Assembly: GCF_035593265.1 (NCBI RefSeq) | Contig: NZ_CP141614.1 | Coordinates: forward strand, 1,984,001-2,048,000 | Direction: 5' to 3' | Origin: Limnochorda sp. LNt | GTDB taxonomy: Bacteria > Bacillota > Limnochordia > Limnochordales > Geochordaceae | Length of the DNA: 64,000 nt | Shown: positions 46,048-54,985 of the stretch, in pieces | How the letters are laid out: each line of letters starts with the position of its first letter | Position numbering within the stretch: the first letter of the stretch is position 1 | Program-made: the position numbers and the translations under genes | Notes under the pieces: generated by a model | The model's input: the letters and a program-made list of their open reading frames with translations, nothing else | Database searches by the model: none | Told to the model about the DNA's origin: nothing

Positions 46048-46242
46048 TTACGTCGTCTGGTACTGAATAGACCTTGGCTCGGTCACACGCCTCGAGGCAT
46101 CCAGGATTTCAAGACCCACCAGGTTGCCGTCCGCGTCATAGTCAAGAATGACGCCCGGCTTGTCTTCATCGCTTTCCGATACCGGCGCATCCCGTAGAAT
46201 GATGGTCAGCGTGTCCGTTCGGGCATCGTACGTGATTTTCAT
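46048..46242 (-). CDS. DUF2283 family protein
   Basis: 64 residues, KITYDARTDTLTIILRDAPV at the start. It overlaps the DUF4258 stop by four bases (ATGA). DUF2283 proteins are commonly found just downstream of DUF4258 genes, as toxin-antitoxin-like pairs. Near identical to the orphan copy at 40065-40259. The antitoxin role is by analogy. Confidence 0.83.
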   Translation of the reverse strand: MKITYDARTDTLTIILRDAPVSESDEDKPGVILDYDADGNLVGLEILDASRRVTEPRSIQYQTT

Positions 46243-46514
46243 CCAGACCGCCTCCAGTACTTATCCACCTTGCTGGTCCGGTATACCGTCACAACTTCGG
46301 CCGGCTGCCTGTCCACATCCACGAACACCCGGATAAGAGCCCACGGCTGTGAACCATGCCCGGCTACCCGGCTCTGGAACACCCACCGCCCTGGCCTCAC
46401 TTCGAAGGCTTGCTCAGGACGTCTCAGAACCCGGCGAACCTCATCCAGTTGGAGCTGCCGGCGGCGTACCTGATCGAGCGCATGTTCGGCAAAGACGTAG
46501 TCTGAAATCCACAC
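46239..46514 (-). CDS. DUF4258 family protein (putative toxin)
   Basis: 91 residues. ISDYVFAEHALDQVRRRQLQ near the start and the middle QLDEVRRVLRRPEQAFEVRP give the typical DUF4258 H.(A/R)..R pattern. WALIRVFVDVDRQPAEVVTV then YRTSKVDKYWR ends the strand. This small fold resembles RelE-like ribonucleases. It is directly upstream of the DUF2283 gene. Toxic activity is inferred from the gene pair only. Confidence 0.82.
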   Translation of the reverse strand: MWISDYVFAEHALDQVRRRQLQLDEVRRVLRRPEQAFEVRPGRWVFQSRVAGHGSQPWALIRVFVDVDRQPAEVVTVYRTSKVDKYWRRSG

Positions 46515-46604
46515 TGTGCCTTGCCTCGCTTCTCGCCGTCCGCCGGGCAGCTTCGATTCTACGAGGCGGCCACTGCTTTGACAATGCCCGCACGGCCTCC
46601 GCGT

Positions 46605-46736
46605 TTATGGGGCAATCTGATCCATCACGCAGTGCAGGATGGGCCGCTTGGCCACAGGCACAGGCTGGTTGGGCATGGTGCACGTGGGCCGGCTAAGCCG
46701 CGTCCCCTTCCCGCCCGCCAGCACCAGCGCCTTCAC
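46605..46736 (-). pseudogene. Fragment of a sugar-nucleotide (glucose-1-phosphate thymidylyltransferase-like) gene
   Basis: A 43-residue frame from a GTG at 46736 to TAA at 46605: KALVLAGGKGTRLSRPTCTM, then PNQPVPVAKRPILHCVMDQI. This is the start of RmlA/RffH-type nucleotidyltransferases with the GGxGTRL binding motif. The rest of the roughly 240-residue enzyme is missing. It lies between toxin-antitoxin genes with no link to sugar metabolism. A truncated remnant. Confidence 0.88.
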
Positions 46737-46748
46737 CGGGCGCAGCCA

Positions 46749-46920
46749 TCAACGACTGCGCCCCGTGCGCTGGCGCTCCTGGCGTGCCCGGAGCCGGTGG
46801 ATGTAGGCGGTGACGTCCTCGACGGCACGTTCGTAAAGTGTAGCCTGCCTCCTGAAGCTGGCGAGCGGCCTCCCGAGCCATTTGCTCCAGCTCCCTGATC
46901 TCCTTGCCCGTCATGGACAT
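46749..46920 (-). pseudogene. Small helical gene with one-base frameshift
   Basis: The start SMTGKEIRELEQMAREAARQ is followed after the frame change near 46846 by TLYERAVEDVTAYIHRLRAR and QERQRTGRSR to TGA. Removing one G at GGCAGGCT joins them into a helical protein of about 57 residues. Small helical proteins of this kind often precede or follow PIN toxins as antitoxins. Function not recognised. Confidence 0.55.
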
Positions 46921-46963
46921 CTTCGCCTCAGGTGTGAGGGTGTCGGGCGATGGTGGTCGCCAC

Positions 46964-47578
46964 CTATGCCTGGGAGCCCCTGCCGCGGGAGGGACCCCCG
47001 GCTTCCTCCACCGTCAGGCTGACGGGGAGGTCGTAAGAGATAGATACCGTGCTCCTCTGAAGGGCGTCGGGATCAAGGTTGAGATACCGGAGGGCATGAT
47101 AGGGCTCGAGGATGGGTATCCCGTGCCACGAGCCTACCTCCTCCAGGTGCCCATCCCGTACGATGATGACCTCCGCGCCTCCCTGCTCCGCTGCCCAGAA
47201 CAGGTGGGCGTCCTTCGTGTGGCTCCCTAGCTCGGGTACGACATAGCCGGGTGGCTTGTCGCTGACATGGTCCGACATCCCGACTAGCAGGTCGAGCTGC
47301 CTGAGGACCTCGCGCACCACGGCATCGGGGGCATTACGGCGCGCGCAGACCTCGGTGAGGGCATCGCGCCACTCCGCGTGGATCTTGGGGTTGACGACGG
47401 GGCGCACGTGGCGGTTGAGTACGGCCTTATATAGCGCACTAGCGTGGAAAAGCGAAGGGGCTAGGGCCGAGGCGTCAATGACGACAATCCTCGGCCTCGC
47501 GGCGCCTTCTGACGGCGTTGCGTGCGATTTCGGCGATCTCTTCCTCGGTGAGGCCCTGGGACCTGGTCCACTCGACAA
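46964..47578 (-). CDS. PIN domain protein (putative toxin)
   Basis: The core starts PRIVVIDASALAPSLFHASA, with the first PIN aspartate, and has EWRDALTEVCARR in the middle. The last acidic cluster is HTKDAHLFWAAEQGGAEVII and RDGHLEEVG. This is the VapC-like PIN ribonuclease fold. The ATG at 47578 is inside the upstream gene; the real start may be nearer 47490, close to the antitoxin stop, where no ATG exists. Expected to be an RNA-cleaving toxin. Confidence 0.8.
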   Translation of the reverse strand: MSSGPGPRASPRKRSPKSHATPSEGAARPRIVVIDASALAPSLFHASALYKAVLNRHVRPVVNPKIHAEWRDALTEVCARRNAPDAVVREVLRQLDLLVGMSDHVSDKPPGYVVPELGSHTKDAHLFWAAEQGGAEVIIVRDGHLEEVGSWHGIPILEPYHALRYLNLDPDALQRSTVSISYDLPVSLTVEEAGGPSRGRGSQA

Positions 47579-47660
47579 TGAGCTTGAGGCCCTCCTGGAT
47601 CCTGGCGCGCTCCTCCGCCGTCCAATCCAACTTGGGGCGAGTCGGAAGTGTCGCCTTCAT
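47475..47660 (-). CDS. Antitoxin-like small protein upstream of PIN gene
   Basis: 61 residues: KATLPTRPKLDWTAEERARI, QEGLKLIVEWTRSQGLTEEE and IAEIARNAVRRRREAEDC. A basic helical C-terminal end suits DNA binding or toxin binding. It has its own promoter 75 bases upstream, overlapping a palindrome. The stop TGA at 47475 overlaps the PIN frame, as in typical toxin-antitoxin operons. Confidence 0.75.
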   Translation of the reverse strand: MKATLPTRPKLDWTAEERARIQEGLKLIVEWTRSQGLTEEEIAEIARNAVRRRREAEDCRH

Positions 47661-47735
47661 GGTCCGATCACACTTTTCGTTGTTTTCTCGATGGCTCTTG
47701 GACCGAGCTGGCCCACAATGTCTCTTGGCACCCTT

Positions 47736-47764
47736 ATTATGCATCACGTGATACCCTCTGGCAA
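47736..47764 (-). promoter_or_regulatory. Promoter and palindromic operator of the PIN toxin-antitoxin operon
   Basis: On the minus strand TTGCCA (47759-47764), a 17-base spacer and CATAAT (47736-47741), 75 bases before the antitoxin ATG. The spacer contains the perfect palindrome ATCACGTGAT (47743-47752), a likely operator for self-repression by the antitoxin. This gap (47661-47883) has no gene. Confidence 0.6.
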
Positions 47765-47883
47765 CCCTTGCGTCCCAGCGTATGCACCGGGCAGCACGGC
47801 TATACGCTGAAGAGGTGGACATCTGCCAGAGGGAACGGGGAGGTCCCCCACCGCATCCTCGGACATCGCGGCCCCCCCTTCCC

Positions 47884-50800
47884 TCAACGCCGTGGCTGTC
47901 GCACGTGCAGCACGCCATGGAGGTCGAGGAGCTCGCCCCTGGCGACGAGGCGGTCGATAGCCTCCATGACGTGCTCGCGAGCCCGGGCCGAAATCCGGCT
48001 ATACCCGAGCACAGCCGAGGCGACGGCCCGAGCGGCCCGAGACCGTTCGGTGGCTCCGAGCTGGCTCAGCACCTCGAGTACTGCGGCCTCCCACTCCTCC
48101 GCACAGATGTGCTCGGGCGGCCGCGCTGCCTCACCAGGCCCCCGGGGCCGAACGCCCGAAGGCTCCTGGTCCGCTCTCCATAGGAAATCCCCCTGTTTCC
48201 TTACCCATCCCCGCCTGACCGCCCGGGAGACGCCTCGGGACAGGGCTTCCCGGATCCGCTTGCCGGCCCTCGAATGCCCGTAAAGGCCGCGCAGCCGCTC
48301 GTAGAGCTGCTCCACGTGGACAGGTGCCTCGACCTCCACGACCTGGCGGGTCAGCTCCGCCAGGACGTCGGGGTGTTCATCCACGACGGCGGAGGCCCGG
48401 ATCAGCTCCCGGCCGCCCCGGTACACCCGGTAAGCTAGCAACTGGACCACGAAATCAGACGCGCCGCCCGCCTGTCGGGCCGCATCGCCGCTCCATCCGC
48501 CAGCATCATCGCGGCTCGGCGCGCCGCCTGTATCGCCGCTCCGCCTGACGTCTCGCTGCGAAGTCTCATCGTTCGCTGCCACCGCCCGCCCATCGCTCGC
48601 CGCGGCCAGCGCAACCTCTTCGTACGACGCGGCCACCGGCGGCGCGCCCAAGCGGACCGGCTCCGAGCCCTCGGGCGCGCCTTGCAACCGTACGAGCGGC
48701 CGCCGGTCGTGGCCGTCGGCCCGCCCCTCGCCCGCGCGCACCCGCTCGATAGCCTCGACGAGGCGCTCGGTCGCCCGGGCGGGGTCGCGAATCCACTCCG
48801 TCGACCAGACCCGCAGGATCTTCCACCCCAGGTTCTCGAGGGCCACCTGCCGGATGCGGTCACGGTCTCGAGCCGTTCGCGCCGAGTGGTAGGTGGCCCC
48901 GTCGCACTCGATGCCGACGATGTAGCGCCCGGGCACATCGGGGTCCCTCACGGCCAGGTCCATGCGATAGCCCGACACCCCGACCTGGCAATCTACCTCA
49001 TACCCCCGCCCCACCAGCGCGTCCCGCACGGCCTCCTCGAACTCGCTCTCCGGCTGCCCCGTGCCCGATACGTCTGCGTTGACCCCGCCCTGCTTCGCAT
49101 AGCGCAGATACCCCGCCAGCATCTTCGGCCCGTCCCAGCGCGCCTGGCCGACGACGCCCGCCAGCTGCTCCGGCGTCATCGACGAGACCACGATCATCCG
49201 GTAGCGCGCCCGGGTGATGGCGACGTTCAGCCGCCGGTCGCCCCCCATGCGGTTGAGCGGGCCGAAGTTGAGCGAAGGCGTCCCGCCTGGCTCAGAAGGC
49301 CCGTATCCCACGCTCAAGATGATGACGTCGCGCTCGTCCCCCTGAACCGTCTCCAGGTTCTTCACGAAGAACTCCTCTTTGTCGGGCAACTTCACCTCCG
49401 GGTGCGCCCTCAGCAGCCTGCGCAGCGCCTCCTCGACGGCGTCCCGCTGCTCGATGCTCATGGTGATGACCCCCAGCGACAACCCGCTCGTCCTCCGGCA
49501 GTGCTCGAGCACGAGTTGGGCGACCCGCTCGGCCTCGACCCGGTTGGTGCGAGACCCGCCCTTGCCAAAGACGCCGTCCGGCACGTGCACGAAGGAAACC
49601 CCGGTCTCGACGCCGTCGGTCCCGGGAGCCGGGAACGTGATGAGCTGGCGCCCGTAGAAGTACCTGTTGGAGAACGCGATGAGGCGCTCGTCCCGACTGC
49701 GGTAGTGCCACTTGAGCATGGGCCCGGGGAAGTAGACGCTCGCGATGTCGAGAATGCTCTCGTAGTCCTGGGCGTCCGGCTCTTCCTCCTCGCCCTCCGC
49801 GTGCGCCCGGAAGAAATCCGTCGGCGGCAGTTGCTTGTTGTCGCCGAAGATCACCGCCTGCTCGCCCCGCAGCAACACGCCGACGGCATCGCCCGGCGGG
49901 AGCTGCGACGCCTCGTCGAAAATGACCAGGTCGAACCGGAACAGCTCCCTCGGCAGATAAGTGGCCACGGACAGCGGGCTCATCATGAGGCACGGCTTCA
50001 CGGCCAGCAGCAGCTTCGGGATCACGGGGAACAGCTTCCGCAAAGGCAGGTGGCGCCGCTTCTTGCGCGCCTCCCGCGCGAGCACCGTCAACTCGCTGGC
50101 CGGCAGCGGGTCGGGCAGGCGGGCCGCGACCGCCTCGAACGTGGCGATCACGGCCTGCTCCTGCAACTGCTTGTCGAGCTCTTGAAATCTCCGGCGAATC
50201 TCCTCCCAGGCATGCCCTGGAAACGAACGCAACACCTCGGACTCGCCGTACGCGGCCCTCAACCACCGCGCGAAGTAGGCCCGGCGGAACGCATCGGACA
50301 GGCGGCCGGCCGGCAGCCCCTTCGTGCGGCAGGCGGCGAAGAACGCCGACAGCCCCACCTCCTCGGCCTTCCGCATCAGCCGTCGGTGCTCGAGCCACTC
50401 CGGGAGGCGCCCGGCCTCCCGTTCCCACGTGGCGGCGTTCTCTCGCAGTTCGTCCAGGGAGACCTCCCGGAAAGAGCGCCCCCCGAGGCCCTCGGGAAAG
50501 CACCGGACGACGGGTTCGGCACTCGCCGCCGACCGCCACTCGTCCAGCGCCCTCGAGGCCGCTTCGACCAGCGAGGACGCCGTCCGCCGGATGACCTGCG
50601 GCGCCTCGCGAACGAGCCGTTCGCGCAGGCGCTCGCTCAAGTGCCCCCCGCCGGCCTGCACCGTCGCGGTGACCCACTCCACGGCGCGCACGGTCGCCTC
50701 GGGGTTCCAATCGTCCGTGCCGGGCTCGATGCCGAGCTCGCCGCGGATGCGCCCCGCGTGGGCGTCGATCCACGCGCGACTCTCCTGCACGGCGAAGAGC

Positions 50801-52821
50801 GCCCGCACCACGCCGACCGCTTCTGAGCGCCGCAGCTTCCGCCCTATCAGGCGGGCGAGCCGCCGCTGCACCTTCCATTCGGCCATGACTCGCCGGAGCC
50901 AGGGGCGCTTCGAAGCCTTTTCGAGGACGCTGTGCAGCGCCCTCACCTCGCCGGCCTCGATGTCCGGCTCCTCGCCCGGCTCCCCGCCGGGATTCACGCC
51001 TACCCCCCGAAGGTAGGCCGCACCCTCCCTTCTCCGGCGGGCATGCTCCTCGACGCTTTGCGCGAACCCCACCATCGCCCGCCGCCCGGCCTCGTCAAGC
51101 ATGAGCCAGGCCGCCTGGATGGTCGCATCGGGCATCCTCGCGAGCCACCGCAGCAGGCCCAGGCGCTCCTCGAGGTGCCGCGCCGTCTCGACCCGCTCTC
51201 CCGTGAACTCGAAGATCGCGTTCGCCACCCCGAGCAGGCCCTCGGTCGCCCGCCTCAGCGCCCCGTACGCGGAGTTCACCGCCTCCGCAATAGGGATGAA
51301 GTCCTCCGGCGCCGCCGCCTCGCGCCAGGGGTGCGTGCGTTCCTCGTCCCAGACGCCGAGCCTCGCGACCTGGCGCACCAGCTCGAAGACCGCGTTCTCC
51401 CGGTCCCGCTCGACCTCGAGGGGTCGGTCGAACGGGAGCGGAGCGTCCACGAAGGGCACCTCGTGCAGCCGGGCCAGCGTCCCGTGCACCTGGAAGGCGC
51501 TGCGACCCTGCCGATCCCGAGGCCTGTGGAGTTCTTCGACGTACTGGTTGAGCCGAGCCCTGACCCGCCGGTACTCCTCGAAAGCATCCCCGTCGGCCCT
51601 CTTCTGCCAGTTCTTCAGCTGCGCCAGGCTCGCCTCGAGCTCCTCCACGACGGCCTTGCGGCTGGCCCGGCTGCTGTGCAGGTCCAGACACAGGTCCGCC
51701 AGCCCGAGGCGCTGCAGGCGGGCGTAGACGACCTCGAGAGCCGCCCGCTTCTCGCTCACGAACAGCACCTTCCGCCCGTCCCGCAGCGCCTGCGCGATCA
51801 GGTTGAGGATGGTCTGGCTCTTGCCTGTGCCCGGCGGCCCCTGTACCACCATGGTGCGGCCCTGGCGCGCCTGTTCCATCACCTCGAGCTGGCTCGAGTC
51901 GGCGTCCGCCACGGGGAAGACCTCGGGCCGGGCCGACTCCTCCTCGACCTTGCGGACGTCGACCGGCGCGAGTTCGGAGCGCTCCCGCAGCCCGCACAGC
52001 GCCGCCACCACCGGGTGCGCCGCGGCCCGCTCGGCGACGCCGGGCGCTTCCAGGTCCCGGTACATCGGGAGCTTGTAGAAGGCGAACTGCGCCAGCCACG
52101 CCTGCTCCAGCACGGCCCACCCCTTGGGCCGCACCGACTCGCGCACCTTTCCGAGGAACTGGTGGATGGCGGCGCCACCGTCGGCCGCTTCCCCGTTCGT
52201 CTCAAGAGCCGGCAGTGCGATGCCGAACTCCCGCTGCAGCCGGTACTCGAGGGTCGGGTTCACCTCCGGCCCGTCTTCGTGCGGGCGCAGGACGTAACGC
52301 TGGTCGGAGCGGTCCAAATGGACCGGGGTCAGCAGGAGCGGGCTGTGCACCTTCTCTTCGGCGCTCTCCGCCTCCTTCCACTCCAGCATGCCGAGCGCGA
52401 GGAAAAGCGTGTGGACGCCCTGCTCTTCGTAGACGGTCCGCGTGTTTCGCCGCAGCCGTTCGAGCTTGCGGTGCAGATCCCGCACGTCCTTCGGGGTCGC
52501 CACGGGTGGAGCGAGCTCCAGGTCGCCAGGTACGACCCTGACACCCGGCTCGACCGTCTCCTCCAGGTCGAGGTCCTCGATCGTGATGCCGCGCACGTAC
52601 GGGAAAGCGAGCTGCTTCTCCTCGACGACGAGGGCCGCATAGAGGGCACGGACCCCCGGGCTCGCGATCTGCACCCGGGTCGCAAAGCCCCTATAGAAAT
52701 CGATGAGCCGGTTTCGCCTCGACAGGTCGAGAAGAGAGCGCTTCCACTCCGCGATGTACCGCCCGGCCTGCTGTATCGCCCGCTGGTCGATGGTCGCCCC
52801 TTCGGTCACCTGCTGCGTCAT
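47884..52821 (-). CDS. DUF4011-helicase-Vsr nuclease-DUF3320 defence-type protein
   Basis: 1645 residues. N-terminal DUF4011: EWKRSLLDLSRRNRLIDFYR near residue 30. SF1 helicase: Walker A VQGPPGTGKSQTILNLIAQA near 330, Walker B LVIFDEASQLPPGDAVG near 955 and motif III AVIFGDNKQLPPTDFF. Motif V/VI stretches VQGDERDVIILSVGYGPSE and NVAITRARYRMIVV are present. The nuclease is a Vsr/DUF559-type fold: ALVGRGYEVDCQVGVSGYRM, DLAVRD, VGIECDGATYHSARTARDRD and RQVALENLGWKILRVWSTEW. The C-terminal DUF3320-like part has YERLRGLYGHSRAGKRIREA. This whole order is known from single-gene defence proteins (hhe-type, from memory). It follows an HsdR_N-like gene by 41 bases. Confidence 0.9.
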   Translation of the reverse strand: MTQQVTEGATIDQRAIQQAGRYIAEWKRSLLDLSRRNRLIDFYRGFATRVQIASPGVRALYAALVVEEKQLAFPYVRGITIEDLDLEETVEPGVRVVPGDLELAPPVATPKDVRDLHRKLERLRRNTRTVYEEQGVHTLFLALGMLEWKEAESAEEKVHSPLLLTPVHLDRSDQRYVLRPHEDGPEVNPTLEYRLQREFGIALPALETNGEAADGGAAIHQFLGKVRESVRPKGWAVLEQAWLAQFAFYKLPMYRDLEAPGVAERAAAHPVVAALCGLRERSELAPVDVRKVEEESARPEVFPVADADSSQLEVMEQARQGRTMVVQGPPGTGKSQTILNLIAQALRDGRKVLFVSEKRAALEVVYARLQRLGLADLCLDLHSSRASRKAVVEELEASLAQLKNWQKRADGDAFEEYRRVRARLNQYVEELHRPRDRQGRSAFQVHGTLARLHEVPFVDAPLPFDRPLEVERDRENAVFELVRQVARLGVWDEERTHPWREAAAPEDFIPIAEAVNSAYGALRRATEGLLGVANAIFEFTGERVETARHLEERLGLLRWLARMPDATIQAAWLMLDEAGRRAMVGFAQSVEEHARRRREGAAYLRGVGVNPGGEPGEEPDIEAGEVRALHSVLEKASKRPWLRRVMAEWKVQRRLARLIGRKLRRSEAVGVVRALFAVQESRAWIDAHAGRIRGELGIEPGTDDWNPEATVRAVEWVTATVQAGGGHLSERLRERLVREAPQVIRRTASSLVEAASRALDEWRSAASAEPVVRCFPEGLGGRSFREVSLDELRENAATWEREAGRLPEWLEHRRLMRKAEEVGLSAFFAACRTKGLPAGRLSDAFRRAYFARWLRAAYGESEVLRSFPGHAWEEIRRRFQELDKQLQEQAVIATFEAVAARLPDPLPASELTVLAREARKKRRHLPLRKLFPVIPKLLLAVKPCLMMSPLSVATYLPRELFRFDLVIFDEASQLPPGDAVGVLLRGEQAVIFGDNKQLPPTDFFRAHAEGEEEEPDAQDYESILDIASVYFPGPMLKWHYRSRDERLIAFSNRYFYGRQLITFPAPGTDGVETGVSFVHVPDGVFGKGGSRTNRVEAERVAQLVLEHCRRTSGLSLGVITMSIEQRDAVEEALRRLLRAHPEVKLPDKEEFFVKNLETVQGDERDVIILSVGYGPSEPGGTPSLNFGPLNRMGGDRRLNVAITRARYRMIVVSSMTPEQLAGVVGQARWDGPKMLAGYLRYAKQGGVNADVSGTGQPESEFEEAVRDALVGRGYEVDCQVGVSGYRMDLAVRDPDVPGRYIVGIECDGATYHSARTARDRDRIRQVALENLGWKILRVWSTEWIRDPARATERLVEAIERVRAGEGRADGHDRRPLVRLQGAPEGSEPVRLGAPPVAASYEEVALAAASDGRAVAANDETSQRDVRRSGDTGGAPSRDDAGGWSGDAARQAGGASDFVVQLLAYRVYRGGRELIRASAVVDEHPDVLAELTRQVVEVEAPVHVEQLYERLRGLYGHSRAGKRIREALSRGVSRAVRRGWVRKQGDFLWRADQEPSGVRPRGPGEAARPPEHICAEEWEAAVLEVLSQLGATERSRAARAVASAVLGYSRISARAREHVMEAIDRLVARGELLDLHGVLHVRQPRR

Positions 52822-52862
52822 GCGTACTTCACGGCCCCTCCGCGCCCCCGTGTATGCACGGG

Positions 52863-53804
52863 CTACCCCACGACCTTGTCGAGGATTCCTAGTTGCTCGA
52901 GAGCGTCCTGCAGCTGCCGGTAGACGGTCGCCGGGCTGGCCGTCTGAAACGGCATGCGCCCCAAACTGGCGGCCGCCCGGGCGAGCCGGATCAGCACCAT
53001 GGGCGTATCCGCTTCGGGAATCCCGGAGACCTTCGCTCCGCGGTAGTTGCTGAGGACGGCCTGGATCGCCTTGGGTAGGCGTTTCTCATCGACGCTTCCG
53101 TCGGCGAGGCGGTAGGGGAGCTTCCAAGTGGCAGGGCGGGCGGCGTGGCCCACGTAGGCAAAGCACCGGGCAGGCAGGCCGTACTTGGGGTGAAGCAGCG
53201 CCGCCTCCTCAGCCCCCTCTTCCCGCTCCTCGCGCTCGACGGGCGAGGGTGGAAGCAGGTGCAGTTCGGCCCCTTGGGTGTCGGGACGCTCGCGGTAGAT
53301 CCCGTGGACACTCAGCCACCACAGGTCCAGGGGTGGCTCGTGCTGAGCCAGGGAGACGAAGGCCCGGTCCCGCATCCCCCCTCCCACCCCGTCCGCGGCG
53401 TATAACATGAACCCGTCGCTGACCGCAATGCAGCGCACCCGCTGCTCGGCCGCGTACTGGCGCGCCTGGTCGAGGGCTTTCTCGACGGCCCTCCGGTGCC
53501 ACGCAAGGGCCCCGGGCCGCTTCGTTTCGATGAGCAAGTACTTGATGCCCTGCTTCGTGAGCAGGATGTCCGCTCCCTCGACCTGATGGTTGAGGTCGGC
53601 CAGGGACCAGTCCAGCACTTTCGTGAAGAGGTCTTCGACGATGTTCTCGGTCACCTTCTCCACCGCCGGGTGCCGCTGCCCCTCGGCCAGCCTCGACGCC
53701 CGAATCTCCAGGAAGGTCGGCCACGAGGCGCGGATGCGCTCGACCCACCGCCGGTACGATGCGAGATGCTCCACCCCGAGGCCCGGTTTCATCGATCCGA
53801 TCAC
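52863..53804 (-). CDS. HsdR N-terminal-like nuclease domain protein
   Basis: 313 residues. The type I restriction R-subunit N-terminal fold (HSDR_N_2) is seen: AVEKVTENIVEDLFTKVLDW near residue 48, then ADILLTKQGIKYLLIETKRP, with D and the E-T-K of the PD-(D/E)xK site. RAVEKALDQARQYAAEQRVR and CIAVSDGFMLYAADG complete it. The C-terminal 100 residues are unrecognised. No helicase or methylase domain is fused. It is 41 bases upstream of the DUF4011 helicase and probably acts with it. The first 20 residues share a short stretch with a remnant at 57600-57680. Confidence 0.82.
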   Translation of the reverse strand: MIGSMKPGLGVEHLASYRRWVERIRASWPTFLEIRASRLAEGQRHPAVEKVTENIVEDLFTKVLDWSLADLNHQVEGADILLTKQGIKYLLIETKRPGALAWHRRAVEKALDQARQYAAEQRVRCIAVSDGFMLYAADGVGGGMRDRAFVSLAQHEPPLDLWWLSVHGIYRERPDTQGAELHLLPPSPVEREEREEGAEEAALLHPKYGLPARCFAYVGHAARPATWKLPYRLADGSVDEKRLPKAIQAVLSNYRGAKVSGIPEADTPMVLIRLARAAASLGRMPFQTASPATVYRQLQDALEQLGILDKVVG

Positions 53805-54764
53805 CTCGCCCGGTTGCGCCTGAAACCGGTGCGGTCTGGATGCGCTGCAAAGCAGCGTCCCCTGCCTTTACCACCCCGTCTGCACGGCATCTGCCATGCT
53901 GGAGCCCGCTCGTTCGGCGCCCCTCATCTCACTGACCCACGCCCGCCATGACGCCCAGCGAGCGGTCAAAGCACCTGTGAACGGCGCCTGGTAGACGAGG
54001 TGGATGAGTGCGAGCTGTTTGATGCGCCGAACACACCTTCGCCCGCCCCCAATGTTCGTCGAAGCTCGTGGCATTCCTCCAGAAGGATGGTTCGGCAGCA
54101 CCGAGCGCTGGGGAGCCGGGTCTTCCCCCGAAGTGAGCGGCGGCCGCGCGTATCGCGTCCCGATGGGCCGCGTTCGACTGAACGTAGCGACAGCGGGTGG
54201 TGCGGAGGCGAGTTCGGGGTGTAGGCCAAACCCAATCTTCGGGTTGGTGCTGGGCGGTTCGTTCCGGCCGAGGCGGCGCAGGAGCGAGGCGAGCTGGTCG
54301 GCCAGGGCGTCGAGCCAGGTGGCCAGCGCCTCCAGGTTGGCCGCTTCGGTTCAGCCGCCCGGGGCATCCCGGGGATGAGAGCGCCCGGGGGTCGAGGAAA
54401 CGCAGGCGGCGCCCACTCCTTGCCGTCAATCGCCCGCCATTGCGAGCCGCCTCGGAGCTCCCGAACGCAGTCGGTTGGAGCGAGGCGGCAAGGCCATCTC
54501 GGTCGTGCGGCGGCGCGCGGCGCTCCAGCTACGGCAGGGCGACGCGCTGGACTCGCCTTCGAATCCGGCGGCCGGGCTTGCCTTTCGACCGCTTGTCCCC
54601 GCTGCAACCTTGATCGAGGCGGCTCCAGTACGGCCGCAGCACCTCGACGAGCCGGACGGAGCGTCGGCCACGCAATCCCGCCGCCTCATGAACTGATACG
54701 GCCTCCACCAGGTCCGGTCTTCGCGCCCAACCCGCACCTTGACGGCTGCAATGGCCCGGCCAAT
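53805..54764. other. Degraded region without intact genes
   Basis: About 960 bases between the HsdR_N-like gene and the HepT remnant. One recognisable scrap of an HD hydrolase is at 53939-54029 (separate entry). Elsewhere short frames with natural-looking stretches such as EAANLEALATWLDALADQL (near 54290-54350, minus) end without start codons. I cannot assign them. The region looks like decayed coding sequence. Confidence 0.5.
53939..54029 (-). pseudogene. Fragment of an HD hydrolase gene with frameshift
   Basis: Reads RRIKQLALIHLVY, then, one base out of frame, PGAVHRCFDRSLGVMAGV. The intact HD gene at 28896-30158 has RRIKQLATTYLLYPGAVHTR and FEHSLGVMDLA at the same place. The catalytic histidine of the HD domain is replaced (FDRS for FEHS). 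A short remnant of a paralogue. Confidence 0.8.
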
Positions 54765-54985
54765 CTAGCTGCGGCCTTCGCCTTCGCCGCTCGCTTCCGG
54801 GCCCCCCACTACGGGTCTAAGGGCGGACAGCAGCAGGGGAAGGTCCCGCTGGACGGTCTTCCACACTACGGAGAGATCGACCCCAAAGTAGTGGTAGATG
54901 AGCACATCGCGGTATAGCGCTGGATTCTGCTGATGGCATCCAGGATGTGCCGGACCAAGACCAGGTCGTCACGCTCCGCTGACAT
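54765..54985 (-). pseudogene. hepT: HepT toxin remnant with internal deletion
   Basis: Starts SAERDDLVLVRHILDAISRI, the usual HepT N-terminus, then jumps in another frame to YRDVLIYHYFGVDLSVVWKT, VQRDLPLLLSAL, the HepT C-terminal end. About 50 central residues are missing and the frame is broken. The RNase motif RX4-6H is degraded: where relatives read RDVLIHHYF this has RDVLIYHYF. The start overlaps the MntA stop by 17 bases. Non-functional HEPN toxin. Confidence 0.87.

Noticed and set aside
54197-54740. Several overlapping frames in the degraded region
   Set aside because: Some stretches look natural but none has a start, length or family that supports a gene.
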